Assembly (NCBI GenBank): GCA_964599235.1
Contig: CAZRDX010000017.1
Coordinates: 62,001-126,000 of the forward strand
Direction: 5' to 3'
DNA: 64,000 nt
Source: DRPN01 sp964599235
GTDB lineage: Bacteria; Bacteroidota; Bacteroidia; Bacteroidales; VadinHA17
Shown here: one piece after another, positions 17,259 to 25,931 of the stretch
Layout: every line of letters starts with the position of its first letter
How positions within the stretch are numbered: the stretch's first letter is position 1
The notes under the pieces: generated by a model
Databases searched by the model: none
The model's input: only the letters and a program-made list of their open reading frames with translations
What the model was told of the DNA's origin: nothing
Translations under genes and position numbers: made by a program

Positions 17259-18923
17259 TCAGAGAGAATAGGTAAAACCTCCCAGGACGAAGAAACCGTA
17301 GGTGGGATACTGGTTCCACGGCTCATAACGTACCGACGCTATGTTATTGAAGTTCAAGAAGAAGGACAAGATCTTCCTGTAACGGTATTCCAAGGAAAGG
17401 TTGAGATCGGGGTAACCGTCCAGCCGGATCCTGTCGCCCGTAAAGGGATCGGGTGCATAACGGGCTCCCACATAGGCCATGTCGGAACGGATGAAGATCT
17501 TGTTCCCGAGGTTGTAGCTCATTCCCAGCGTTCCGGTAAAGGGCGGGACATGCCACGGCTCGTCCAGTACGGTCATGCTGTAGTTGTCAAAGGCAGCCCG
17601 CAGGTAAAGGGAGAAACTGTTGCTCAGGCGACCTATGAACTCTCCGGAGAGATGGAGCCGCTGTACATCATCGTAAACCGTGATGAACCGGTTGGCGAGC
17701 CCACCGGAGGTGGTATCATTGATGAAGAAGGGCATCTGGTCGACGAGCGAAAAAGAAGCGTACAGCTTGTATTCCGTCCCTGCCGCCAGTGATCCGGAAA
17801 GACCGGCGTAAAAGACCATCTTCCGGTCGGTGTTGAGGACCATTTGGTCGGGGCGCAGGTAAGGATTACGACGGACCATCGTCAGCCGGTCGTTGACATC
17901 CATTCCTCCGTCCATGCCGAGAAAGGAAGTCAGATACTCCGGGATGATCCTGAACTGGAACCGCACACGGGGGTACAGCCGTATGTCTGTGTTCCCCTGG
18001 GTAAGATCGATGACGGCAGCCAGCGAGGCCTTGAGACGCCATTCGGTGGTCGACTGGTAGAACCAGGGCTCTATCCTGATGTTGGTGTTGTAACTACCCG
18101 TCGGATACAGATCGCTGTTGAAATATTTCACCGCACCCTCCAGCCCCATGGTCTTCCCCTGGACGACCTTGTAGAGATGACCTTCCACATCGAGAGCGTG
18201 TTGATAGTGATCGTAATGATCACCCAGATAATCGTATTTCACGGTGGCCCGGTAGTTGAGATGAGAGGAATCGGCATGCGTGGAATGAATGCCGAGGGTG
18301 ATCCCGGGGTTGAGATAGTTCTGACGGATGCTGTCTTTGTCAAGCAAGGTATCGAGCGAGGGATAATATCCGTAATACAGTCTTTTGTCATTGTTGAAAC
18401 GCAATTCCCCGTCGACGGTGTAGGAACGGTACATCTTCTTTCCGAAGAGCATGGTCCGCAACTCCGAGAAGTTGCCATCGACCTTTTTCCCGTTGCCGAG
18501 TTTCACATCCCCGTATGAAGAGAAGGAACGAACGTAGACTCCGGCAAGATGGTCTTTGGAACGAAGGCTGGACATGGAGAACTCGGCCAGCGGGGTGATG
18601 TGGCTGCCCATACCCAGTTTCAGGTAACTTTTATAGAGGCGTGGCACGCTTTCCGGCTGGAGGCGTGCCGGTTTGATAGGGCGCGGCCGGAAAGGGGTCA
18701 TGAAAGGCCTGGGGGTAAGAGTATAGGTGATCTCGGGGCGGTAGTGGGCCGTATCGTGCAGCTCGGGCTGGATATCGATCTTGCGGGCCTCTCCGACCAC
18801 GGGCTCATAGGGTTTGACCACACGCACCTCTTTCCTAATCGTATCCCGCTGTGCGACTAGGGTGGCGGATCCTCCCATCAACAGGAGAAAAAGCACGAGG
18901 ATATGTCGGATGATCCTTTTCAT
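17259..18923 (-). CDS. Outer-membrane beta-barrel protein of unknown function (TonB-receptor-like barrel)
   Basis: This 554-residue protein starts with a signal peptide (MKRIIRHILVLFLLLMGGSATLVAQ). A short linker rich in prolines and charges follows (KPYEPVVGEARKIDIQPEL), and then alternating amphipathic strands run to a C-terminus ending FFVLGGFTYSL. There is no recognisable plug domain or carboxypeptidase-like domain, so it is not a normal TonB receptor. The ATG overlaps the stop of the upstream TPR gene by 4 bp (ATGA), implying translational coupling. The pairing suggests an envelope complex in which the TPR protein serves the barrel (inference). No function can be assigned. Confidence 0.75.
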   Translation of the reverse strand: MKRIIRHILVLFLLLMGGSATLVAQRDTIRKEVRVVKPYEPVVGEARKIDIQPELHDTAHYRPEITYTLTPRPFMTPFRPRPIKPARLQPESVPRLYKSYLKLGMGSHITPLAEFSMSSLRSKDHLAGVYVRSFSSYGDVKLGNGKKVDGNFSELRTMLFGKKMYRSYTVDGELRFNNDKRLYYGYYPSLDTLLDKDSIRQNYLNPGITLGIHSTHADSSHLNYRATVKYDYLGDHYDHYQHALDVEGHLYKVVQGKTMGLEGAVKYFNSDLYPTGSYNTNIRIEPWFYQSTTEWRLKASLAAVIDLTQGNTDIRLYPRVRFQFRIIPEYLTSFLGMDGGMDVNDRLTMVRRNPYLRPDQMVLNTDRKMVFYAGLSGSLAAGTEYKLYASFSLVDQMPFFINDTTSGGLANRFITVYDDVQRLHLSGEFIGRLSNSFSLYLRAAFDNYSMTVLDEPWHVPPFTGTLGMSYNLGNKIFIRSDMAYVGARYAPDPFTGDRIRLDGYPDLNLSLEYRYRKILSFFLNFNNIASVRYEPWNQYPTYGFFVLGGFTYSL

Positions 18924-21900
18924 CGCGGAAGCAGGTTTGTGTGGGTGGTGGTATCGTTATCAGCCGCCGCCGGCACCGTATCGGGCGCCACGGCACTGCT
19001 GTCGGGGAGTACCCGTTGCTTTTCGTATTCCCGGATGGCCTGCAGCCTCTCGCGGGCTTCGCGGAGAATACCGTCGTCCTCCACCCGGTAGTAGTCGATG
19101 AGGCTCTGAAGAGTATACTTGGCCTGAAGGAGGTCGCCCTGGTCAAGGCTGATATCGGAAAGCAGGAGGAAAGCCTTGGCCATCCAGTATGCATGGGGGG
19201 TGCTCATATCGATGAAATCGAGGATCTCTTTTTCCGCCTCCTTGGTTTTGCCTTGTTCATAGAGCAGTTCCGCCACGCGGTACCTGGCCTCGGCCCCTTC
19301 GGCACTGGTGACCTCCACGGCCAGTTTCCTGTAAGCTTCGAGGGCCTTGTCCTTCCGGCCGAGTGCCTGATAAGCCTTGGCCATCTTGTAATAAGCCTCC
19401 CGTGCCTCCTGGTCGGTCAGTCCCGGCATGGTCAGGATCTCCCGGGCCAGGGTCACCACCGAACGGTAGTGCTTCAGCCGATAGGAACAGCGCAGCTGGC
19501 CGAACCGCGCCACCCTGATGTTCTCAGGGACCTCGGCCACACGTTCCAGCAACACATAATCCTCCAATGCCGACGCATAATCTTTCTCAGCGAAAAGGAT
19601 CGCCGAGGAGGCCAGCAGGGCCGACTCGGTAAAGAGGTTGCGCGGCTGACGGATGACATACCGGTAATGCTCCAGCGACGTCGCGGTATCTCCAGCCTGC
19701 CGGGCACATTCCGCCAGGTAAAAATGGGCATTCACACGGAAGGTGCCGTCGGGGAATTTCTTCAGGTATTTGTTGAGTACCTGGGTCGCACGTTCACAGT
19801 TGCCTTCCATGTACAAGTTCTCGCCCGATATGTAAAGCAGCGAATCCTCTTCGGCGAGGTTAACATCGGCAAAAGAACCCAGCTTCCGGGCATAGGCGAA
19901 ATAGGCTTCCACGTCGTTCATGTCGACATAGACATTCTTCAGGCCTGTCAGGGCGTTGCGTGCCTCGGGTGTACCTGGGTATTTCTCCACCACCTGTTTG
20001 AAGTTCTCGATAGCGGTCTGATAGTCGTTGCGGGCATAACTGACCAGGCCGATCTGCAGGTAAGCCTTCGGCACGTAAGAGCTGGTGGGATGGTCCCGTA
20101 TGAGCCTCCGGAAATCGGCAATGGCCTTGTCGGGCTGGTTCATCTCCACATAGGCCCTGGCCCGCTCGTACAGTGCATCATCCACGTAAGGCGACGAAGG
20201 GAACTCGCCAATCAGGGTTGTCAGGTCTTTCACCTTGGCCGGCGGGTTCTTCAAAAGGCCGTAGGTAAAACCGCGCTGAAAGAGCGCATAGTCGGGATTC
20301 GCTTTCCCCAGCCGGTAGGCCTGACTGTAGAAATCGACCGCCTGCCGAAAATCCCTGCCTACAAAAGCACAATCTCCCAGGCGGTTGTAGGCATCGGCGA
20401 CCAGCACGGGTTCCTGGTCCCCTGCCCCGGCAATGAACTTCCTGAACCAGGAAGCGGCCTGATCATATGCTTTCCGGTTGAAATGAATATAACCCATGTC
20501 GTAATGGGCCTGCAGATATTCTTTCAAGGAGACAGCACCCGGACTGTAAAGGAATTTTGTGAGCGCCTCCATGGCCCGGTCGTACTTCCCCAGACGGTAC
20601 CATGCTTCGCCCAGCCAGAACAAGGCCCTGGCACGCAACACGGCATCGTAAGTGCCATATTCGAGCGAACGGTTGAGAAGAGGGATCGCATTGTCCGGAT
20701 CACCCGACCTGAGAAGTTCGAGGGCACGGTAGAAAGCCACTTTCTGGTAGGCTTTTTTGATCTCCTCGCTTTTGTCCTTGATCTGTTCGAGCGATTCAAG
20801 CGCCAGTTTGTAGTTTCGTGTACTCAGGTAAGCCAGCACCAGATAACGGTAGGCTTCGTTGATGCGCCGTGAATAGGGATACTGATCGATGTATGCTTTG
20901 AAAGCCCTGATGGTCTCGTTGAAGGGGGAGTAGGAAAGTTCAAAGGTCAGCTTGGCATAGTTGAAAAGGGCGTCCTCTTTGATCCCGGGGTCGAAATCCA
21001 TGGAGGCGGCCGCAGAAAAGGCGATGCCGGCCTTTTTCTTGTCTCCCAGATGGAGATAACAGTCGGCCAGGAGGTAGTAACTGTTCTGTGCCAGCCGGTC
21101 TTCCTCACCCGTGGCATATTCCAGATGTTCGGCAGCTTTTCTGTACTGCCCGGTTTTGTAATAACAATAACCGAGTTCATAGTGTCCCGTTCTTGTCAGG
21201 CGGTTCTTCTTCGCATAAGCCTCCAGATATGGCAGGGCTTTGGCATACTCACCCTTTCGGAACCAGGCATCCCCGATGATCTTGCGGATCTCGTCGGCCC
21301 TGGTAGGCAGGGCATTCTCCAGGACAGCAGGCGCATAGGAGAGAATCCTGTCGTATTTTTTCTGCAGGTAAAGGATCTGGACAATGTAATATGGGACGAT
21401 GCGGGCGAAGGTCTCGTCATCGGAGAGCCTCTCGAACTCTTTCAGGGCGGTCTCGTACTGACCGTCCATATAGGCGATATGAGCATAATAATAGATAGCA
21501 GGAGGCGTGTATTCGCTACGGATGTCTTTGATCTCATAGAAGGCCATCCGGGCTTTGTCATACTGCTTCCGCATGAAGAGGGAATAACCCAGCTTGAAGT
21601 AGTACTCAGCTTTTTGCTCTTCCGTCAGGGCCGAAACATCGACCTTTTCGAACCAGGTGATCGCCCCGGAATAGTTCTTTTTCTGGTACTGGAAGAGTGC
21701 CATGTCGAAGATCGCCTCACGTACCAGGGCACTTTCCGGATGGTTATTGATAAAGGTAAAAAGACGGTATTCCGCATCTGCGTTGAAAAGGTACATGGCA
21801 CATTTGGCCGCATAGTATTCGGCCATGACCGCCAGGATATCATGATCGCTGTCATACCGGACTGCGATCCCATCGAAAGCTTTCTGAGCCGGTCCGTATT

Positions 21901-22039
21901 TCTCTTTCTGGTACAGGTCGAGGGCTTCCCGGAAAGCATGTTCTTCCGTCGTAAGGAAGCGGGGTTCCTGGGCTCTTCCCGCCAATGAGAGAAGCAGGAA
22001 AAGCATCAGGATGAACGCACGCCTCTGATAAAGCCCCAT
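18920..22039 (-). CDS. Large periplasmic tetratricopeptide-repeat protein
   Basis: This protein of about 1039 residues has a signal peptide (MGLYQRRAFILMLFLLLSLAGRAQ), followed almost to the end by tetratricopeptide repeats, for example units opening AEYYFKLGYSLFMRKQYDKA and containing ALPYLEAYAKK. The tail is low-complexity and rich in Ala, Asp and Thr. TPR superhelices hold protein partners, so a scaffold in the periplasm or at the outer membrane is likely. ATG 22039 is chosen because the longer frame would begin at a TTG inside the -7 box at 22058-22065. Its stop overlaps the start of the next gene by 4 bp. No specific function is recognised. Confidence 0.82.
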   Translation of the reverse strand: MGLYQRRAFILMLFLLLSLAGRAQEPRFLTTEEHAFREALDLYQKEKYGPAQKAFDGIAVRYDSDHDILAVMAEYYAAKCAMYLFNADAEYRLFTFINNHPESALVREAIFDMALFQYQKKNYSGAITWFEKVDVSALTEEQKAEYYFKLGYSLFMRKQYDKARMAFYEIKDIRSEYTPPAIYYYAHIAYMDGQYETALKEFERLSDDETFARIVPYYIVQILYLQKKYDRILSYAPAVLENALPTRADEIRKIIGDAWFRKGEYAKALPYLEAYAKKNRLTRTGHYELGYCYYKTGQYRKAAEHLEYATGEEDRLAQNSYYLLADCYLHLGDKKKAGIAFSAAASMDFDPGIKEDALFNYAKLTFELSYSPFNETIRAFKAYIDQYPYSRRINEAYRYLVLAYLSTRNYKLALESLEQIKDKSEEIKKAYQKVAFYRALELLRSGDPDNAIPLLNRSLEYGTYDAVLRARALFWLGEAWYRLGKYDRAMEALTKFLYSPGAVSLKEYLQAHYDMGYIHFNRKAYDQAASWFRKFIAGAGDQEPVLVADAYNRLGDCAFVGRDFRQAVDFYSQAYRLGKANPDYALFQRGFTYGLLKNPPAKVKDLTTLIGEFPSSPYVDDALYERARAYVEMNQPDKAIADFRRLIRDHPTSSYVPKAYLQIGLVSYARNDYQTAIENFKQVVEKYPGTPEARNALTGLKNVYVDMNDVEAYFAYARKLGSFADVNLAEEDSLLYISGENLYMEGNCERATQVLNKYLKKFPDGTFRVNAHFYLAECARQAGDTATSLEHYRYVIRQPRNLFTESALLASSAILFAEKDYASALEDYVLLERVAEVPENIRVARFGQLRCSYRLKHYRSVVTLAREILTMPGLTDQEAREAYYKMAKAYQALGRKDKALEAYRKLAVEVTSAEGAEARYRVAELLYEQGKTKEAEKEILDFIDMSTPHAYWMAKAFLLLSDISLDQGDLLQAKYTLQSLIDYYRVEDDGILREARERLQAIREYEKQRVLPDSSAVAPDTVPAAADNDTTTHTNLLPR

Positions 22040-22057
22040 GGTCTTTCGTTTCAATGC

Positions 22058-22065
22058 CAAAGTTA
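22058..22065 (-). promoter_or_regulatory. -7 box (TAACTTTG) for the TPR/beta-barrel operon
   Basis: The minus strand carries TAACTTTG, a perfect TAnnTTTG match. It lies 18 bp before ATG 22039 and thereby sets that start rather than the upstream TTG. Confidence 0.65.
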
Positions 22066-22160
22066 ACTATAATAACGGGGATCAGGCCAGATTCGTATGC
22101 CTTTTAATCAACACCGCATTGTTAATTTCAGAAAGGAAGAGGACATCCCGGACAAAATTG

Positions 22161-22168
22161 TATTTTTG
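22161..22168 (+). promoter_or_regulatory. -7 box (TATTTTTG) for the FtsE-type gene
   Basis: TATTTTTG fits TAnnTTTG exactly and lies 29 bp before the ATG at 22198. The -33 element is weak. Confidence 0.55.
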
Positions 22169-22197
22169 GGATCAGGATCCACGAACGCTCCCATGCC

Positions 22198-22911
22198 ATG
22201 GCTGAGAAACCTATCATCGAGTTCAAGCACTGCGACCTTTACCAGAAAGACCATCTCATCCTGAAAGATGTGACCTTCGAGATACAGCCGGGAGAGTTCG
22301 TCTATCTCATCGGCCGTGTGGGAAGCGGCAAGACGACGATCATCAAGACCATCAATGCCCAGCTTCCGCTGAAAAAAGGCTTTGCACGGGTAGGGGATTT
22401 TTACCTGAAGACCATACGGAAGAGAGAGATCCCGAGACTGCGGCGGGAACTGGGGATCGTCTTCCAGGATTTCCAGCTGCTCACCGACCGATCGGTGTAT
22501 GAGAATCTTCATTTCGTGTTGCGTGCCACCGGCTGGAAAGACAAAAAGAAGATCGATGCCCGGATACGAGAGGTTCTGGAACTGGTAGGGATGGAGTTCA
22601 AGGATTACAAGAAGCCTCATCAGCTCTCAGGAGGAGAACAGCAGCGCATCGTCATTGCGCGGGCTTTGCTCAACCATCCGCGCATCATCCTGGCTGACGA
22701 GCCTACGGGCAACCTCGACCCTGAAACGTCCGAAGGGATCCTGCAGCTGCTGATGGAGATCAGCCGCAGCGGCTGTGCCGTATTGTTCGCCACACACAAC
22801 CACTCCCTGCTGAAGAAGTACCATTCCCGCACCTTGCGTTGCGAGGGACTGCATCTCTCGGAGGTGGAAAGTACCAGTGAGATCGATTTTTCCTCACTGA
22901 TGGAAGAGTGA
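22198..22911 (+). CDS. ftsE: FtsE-type ABC transporter ATP-binding protein
   Basis: This 237-residue ATPase has Walker A GRVGSGKT near residues 38-45, signature LSGGEQQR, Walker B IILADEPTGNLDP and the switch histidine in FATHNH. The sequence around FEIQPGEFVYLIG and LGIVFQDFQLL is that of FtsE, which works with the membrane protein FtsX to control cell-wall hydrolases at division. FtsX is not adjacent; in this phylum the two are often apart. Other MacB/LolD-type ATPases are related, so the symbol is probable rather than certain. The stop directly abuts the stop of the opposing GH92 gene, leaving no terminator space. Confidence 0.8.
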   Translation: MAEKPIIEFKHCDLYQKDHLILKDVTFEIQPGEFVYLIGRVGSGKTTIIKTINAQLPLKKGFARVGDFYLKTIRKREIPRLRRELGIVFQDFQLLTDRSVYENLHFVLRATGWKDKKKIDARIREVLELVGMEFKDYKKPHQLSGGEQQRIVIARALLNHPRIILADEPTGNLDPETSEGILQLLMEISRSGCAVLFATHNHSLLKKYHSRTLRCEGLHLSEVESTSEIDFSSLMEE

Positions 22912-25089
22912 TTATTCGGTCACGAAGAGCAGTTCGCCTCCTTTCATCAGATCACGATGGGCAATGAATGGATGCCGTAGTTCCCGTCCGTTGAAGAAGA
23001 TCTTTTTAGCTTTTTCGGCATCCGGTGAGCCCTGAACCCGGATGGTAAGTTTCTTTTCACGGCCCAGGTCGATCACCGCCTTCTGCACGGCCGGCAATGT
23101 CAGGACATAATTGCCACTGCCCGGGCATACCGGATAGAATCCCAGTGAGGCAAAAAGGTACCACGCCGACATCTGACCGGCATCTTCGTTACCGGGCAGT
23201 CCGTCAGGGGTGTCGTCATAGCGGCGTATCATGATCTCCCGTACTGTCTGAACGCTTTTCCACGGGACACCGGTCCAGGCATAGAGGAAAGGTACATGGT
23301 GATCAGGTTCATTGCCCTGAGCATACTTCCCCACGAAACCATAGATATAACGTGAAGTCTCGGCATCGAACCATTTTGCTTTCGTTCGGAAAAGCGTATC
23401 AAGCCAGGAGGTGAAACGCTCCTCACTCCCGAAAGCCCGTATCAGACCGGGGGTGTCATGGGGTACGAAGAGCCAGTGCCAAGGTGTTCCTTCCGTATAT
23501 TCGCGGCTCTCCAGATCAGGGTCAAAAGGTTCCACCCACTGACCCTTGCGGTCCTTGCCCCGCATGAAACCGCTCAGGGTATCAAAAAGGTTCCGCCAGT
23601 TCCGGGAACGCCGTATAAAAAGGAGGGAGTCTTCCTTCTTACCCAGCAGGCCGGCCATCCGGGCGATGCACCAGTCGCCGTAAGCATATTCCAGTGTACG
23701 GGAGACCGACTGGTCGGTCTCGTCGGCAGGGACATAACCCAGTTGTCTGTAAGCACCAAGACCTTCGCTGTCCTGCATGGCGGTACGGACAGCCAGACGA
23801 TAGGCTTCCCGGAGGTCAAAAGAGGTATCACCTTTGACCATGGCATCAGCCAGCAGGGCCACAGCCGGATAGCCGATCATGCATCTGGTATCGTTGCCGT
23901 AGAGCTCCCATTTGGGCAGAGTGCCGTATTCTTCTCCCTTTCTGACGAGGGAACGGAGGAACTGCATGTTCTTTTCGGGAAGGAAAAGGGTGAACCAGGG
24001 GTGCAAAGCCCGGAAAGTGTCCCACAGCGAGAAATAGGTATAATTCTCAAAGTTGCAGGCTTTGTGTATCTGATCGTCCATGCCGCGATAACGGTGGGTT
24101 ACATCCATATAGAGATAAGGGGCGATCATGGTATGGTAGAGGGCGGTATAAAAGATGCGGCGTTGTTTGGGTGTGGCACCTTCGAGGGAGATGCGCTGCA
24201 GCTGTTGCTGCCAGAGCTCTTCTGCCCGGCGGCGGTAGTCCTCGAAATCCCATGACGAAGCTTCGCGTGCCATGTTCTTTCGCGCCCCCCGGATGCTGAC
24301 GGCGGAAAGGGCCACTTTCATCATGATACGCTCCCCCTCGTGGGTGGAGAAGGTGACCACGGCCTGCAGATCGTCGCCACGCGCCCGGTCCCGGCCGTTG
24401 ACATAACGACCGTGGCGGGCGATCACCCCGTATTCGAAAGGCCTGGAAAAACGTATCACGAAATAGATGCGGCTCTTCTTCACCCATCCGGAAGAGAAAC
24501 GGTATCCTTCGATCTCCGTATCGCTCACAAAGCGCAGATAGCTTTCGGTGGCTTGTGCTCCGTGATGAAGGTCGATGAGGATGTTGGCCTCCCGTGTTTC
24601 CGGGAAAGTATAACGATGGATGCCGGCATGTGGGGTGACGGTGAGCTCGGCCGTGACAGGTCCCTGATCGAGGGTCACGCGGTAGTAACCCGGGGAGGCT
24701 TGTTCGCTTTTCTTGTCAAAGGGAGAGGCATAGCCGTCACCGTGACCTGTACCGGGACGGATGTGGATATGGTCCGTCCCCGGCATGACCAGCACATCCC
24801 GCATCTCCCCTGCCCCGCCACCGGTCATGTGGGTATGACTGAAACCCAGGATCACCCTGTCCTCCCATGCATAACCTCCGAACGAACCGTGGGGCGTGTC
24901 CGGAGAGAGCTGGACAAAACCAAAAGGGATCACCGCCCCCGGAAAGGTGTTCCCGAAACGGGCAGTGCCAATGAAGGGATCGACCTCCCGGACCGAGCCC
25001 GGACCGGAAGTGTTCTTTTCACCACACCCAGTGAACAGGGGGATCAGGAACAACAAAAACAGTCCCCAAAAATCTTTCGATCTTTTCAT
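22912..25089 (-). CDS. GH92 family alpha-mannosidase (lipoprotein) 1
   Basis: This 725-residue enzyme has a lipoprotein signal peptide ending FTGC, then an N-terminal beta-sandwich and an (alpha/alpha)6 catalytic domain. Family motifs are VDPFIGTARFGNTFPGA at the start, LGFSHTHMTGGGAG, GNEPDHHVPFLYAW, and GNEDAGQMSAWY, which holds the acidic residues of the calcium-dependent inverting mechanism. GH92 enzymes are exo-acting alpha-mannosidases. The linkage preference cannot be read from sequence. The gene follows a terminator at 25112-25138, and a weak -7-like TATCTTTA (25095-25102, minus) lies just before the ATG, so it may be expressed on its own. Confidence 0.93.
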   Translation of the reverse strand: MKRSKDFWGLFLLFLIPLFTGCGEKNTSGPGSVREVDPFIGTARFGNTFPGAVIPFGFVQLSPDTPHGSFGGYAWEDRVILGFSHTHMTGGGAGEMRDVLVMPGTDHIHIRPGTGHGDGYASPFDKKSEQASPGYYRVTLDQGPVTAELTVTPHAGIHRYTFPETREANILIDLHHGAQATESYLRFVSDTEIEGYRFSSGWVKKSRIYFVIRFSRPFEYGVIARHGRYVNGRDRARGDDLQAVVTFSTHEGERIMMKVALSAVSIRGARKNMAREASSWDFEDYRRRAEELWQQQLQRISLEGATPKQRRIFYTALYHTMIAPYLYMDVTHRYRGMDDQIHKACNFENYTYFSLWDTFRALHPWFTLFLPEKNMQFLRSLVRKGEEYGTLPKWELYGNDTRCMIGYPAVALLADAMVKGDTSFDLREAYRLAVRTAMQDSEGLGAYRQLGYVPADETDQSVSRTLEYAYGDWCIARMAGLLGKKEDSLLFIRRSRNWRNLFDTLSGFMRGKDRKGQWVEPFDPDLESREYTEGTPWHWLFVPHDTPGLIRAFGSEERFTSWLDTLFRTKAKWFDAETSRYIYGFVGKYAQGNEPDHHVPFLYAWTGVPWKSVQTVREIMIRRYDDTPDGLPGNEDAGQMSAWYLFASLGFYPVCPGSGNYVLTLPAVQKAVIDLGREKKLTIRVQGSPDAEKAKKIFFNGRELRHPFIAHRDLMKGGELLFVTE

Positions 25090-25111
25090 GACAGTAAAGA
25101 TACCCTATGTC

Positions 25112-25138
25112 AAAAAAAACGGCAGGGAGATCCCGCCG
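25112..25138 (-). terminator. Intrinsic terminator after the small basic protein gene
   Basis: On the minus strand a hairpin with arms CGGCGGGA and TCCCTGCCG (one bulged base, very short loop) is followed directly by eight T residues. It lies 26 bp after the stop codon at 25165 and separates that gene from the downstream GH92. Confidence 0.8.
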
Positions 25139-25164
25139 CTTTCCCGGATTCTTTGAACAGTTCT

Positions 25165-25689
25165 TCAGTCCAGAAGTTTCTTTTTGTATTCTTCCAGCAG
25201 CTCTCCCGACTCGTCGAACCATTTCCGAAGGCCGATGAATTTCTCTTTGGATCCGGGTTTGCGATAGGTCAACACTTTGCCCTGTTTCTTTCTGAGCCGG
25301 AAGGCACTGTTCATGATGGCCTGGCGTACCTTGTCAGCCTCTTCCTTGGTCTTGTTGAAGGCGAGCATAGCGTCCTTGATCAAGTCCTCATATGTAATGG
25401 GTCGCTGGACCTGACGTAGTCTTTTAAGAATGTAGTTGGTCCACACCCCTTTGGGACCGGGCTTCCCTTTACGGGTTCTTTTCTTTTTTGCACTTTTCCT
25501 CAGCGTGGCTCCTGAACCGTCGGACAGGAACCCTTCCAGTTCCTTCATCTTCAGATGTTCCGACGCCGGGTTGAGGGATCTCAGCATATCCGTGATATGA
25601 CGAAGACGCTGAACGGTTCGTTCAAGCTCCTCTTCGTAGAAACGGACCATCTCATCCTTTTTTTCTTCGGTCAGTTCAAGTTCTACCAT
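25165..25689 (-). CDS. Small basic protein, coiled coil plus predicted winged-helix-like domain
   Basis: This 174-residue protein is not recognised as a named family. Residues 1-45 are highly charged and helical (TEEKKDEMVRFYEEELERT), probably a coiled coil. Residues 62-78 form a very basic stretch (RKSAKKKRTRKGKPGPKG). The rest (WTNYILKRLRQVQRPITYEDL onward) has the helix pattern and amphipathic spacing of a winged helix, ending in a charged helix. A nucleic-acid-binding role is plausible from the charge but is inference. It has its own terminator and a long AT-rich upstream region, so it is probably a single-gene transcript. Confidence 0.7.
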   Translation of the reverse strand: MVELELTEEKKDEMVRFYEEELERTVQRLRHITDMLRSLNPASEHLKMKELEGFLSDGSGATLRKSAKKKRTRKGKPGPKGVWTNYILKRLRQVQRPITYEDLIKDAMLAFNKTKEEADKVRQAIMNSAFRLRKKQGKVLTYRKPGSKEKFIGLRKWFDESGELLEEYKKKLLD

Positions 25690-25931
25690 TATCTTATTAA
25701 TTATTTAGAAATGAACAATGAAAAACAAAATAAACTTAAAACCCGATCTAGGAGGACCCGATTTTTAAGCTCTTAAAAATAAACAAAATAAATAACCATA
25801 CAAAAAATAACAATATTTTTTATTTCTTTCTTTCCCTTTTGTAGTGAGAGAACACAAAGAACGAGTATAATCCGCTATGGTACCGAAAGTTACCAACCCT
25901 TTTACAATCCTTTCCCTTTGATATGATCATT
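25690..25931 (-). other. 242-bp AT-rich spacer with a 20-bp perfect palindrome
   Basis: No gene is seen. A perfect palindrome lies at 25761-25780 (arm ATTTTTAAGC), about 70 bp upstream of the small basic protein gene, and the surrounding bases are strongly AT-rich. It could be an operator or a weak hairpin; there is no T-run arrangement convincing enough to call a terminator for the GH92 gene ending at 25932. Confidence 0.5.

Noticed and set aside
17125..17326. Two short minus-strand frames upstream of gyrB
   Set aside because: They overlap each other in different frames, show no motif and lie in AT-rich intergenic sequence.
18941..20872. A 643-codon open frame on the plus strand
   Set aside because: It is antisense to the large TPR gene and has no motif; codon-bias shadow.
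22108..22620. A 170-codon open frame on the minus strand over the start of the FtsE-type gene
   Set aside because: It overlaps the Walker A region antisense and has no homology pattern.
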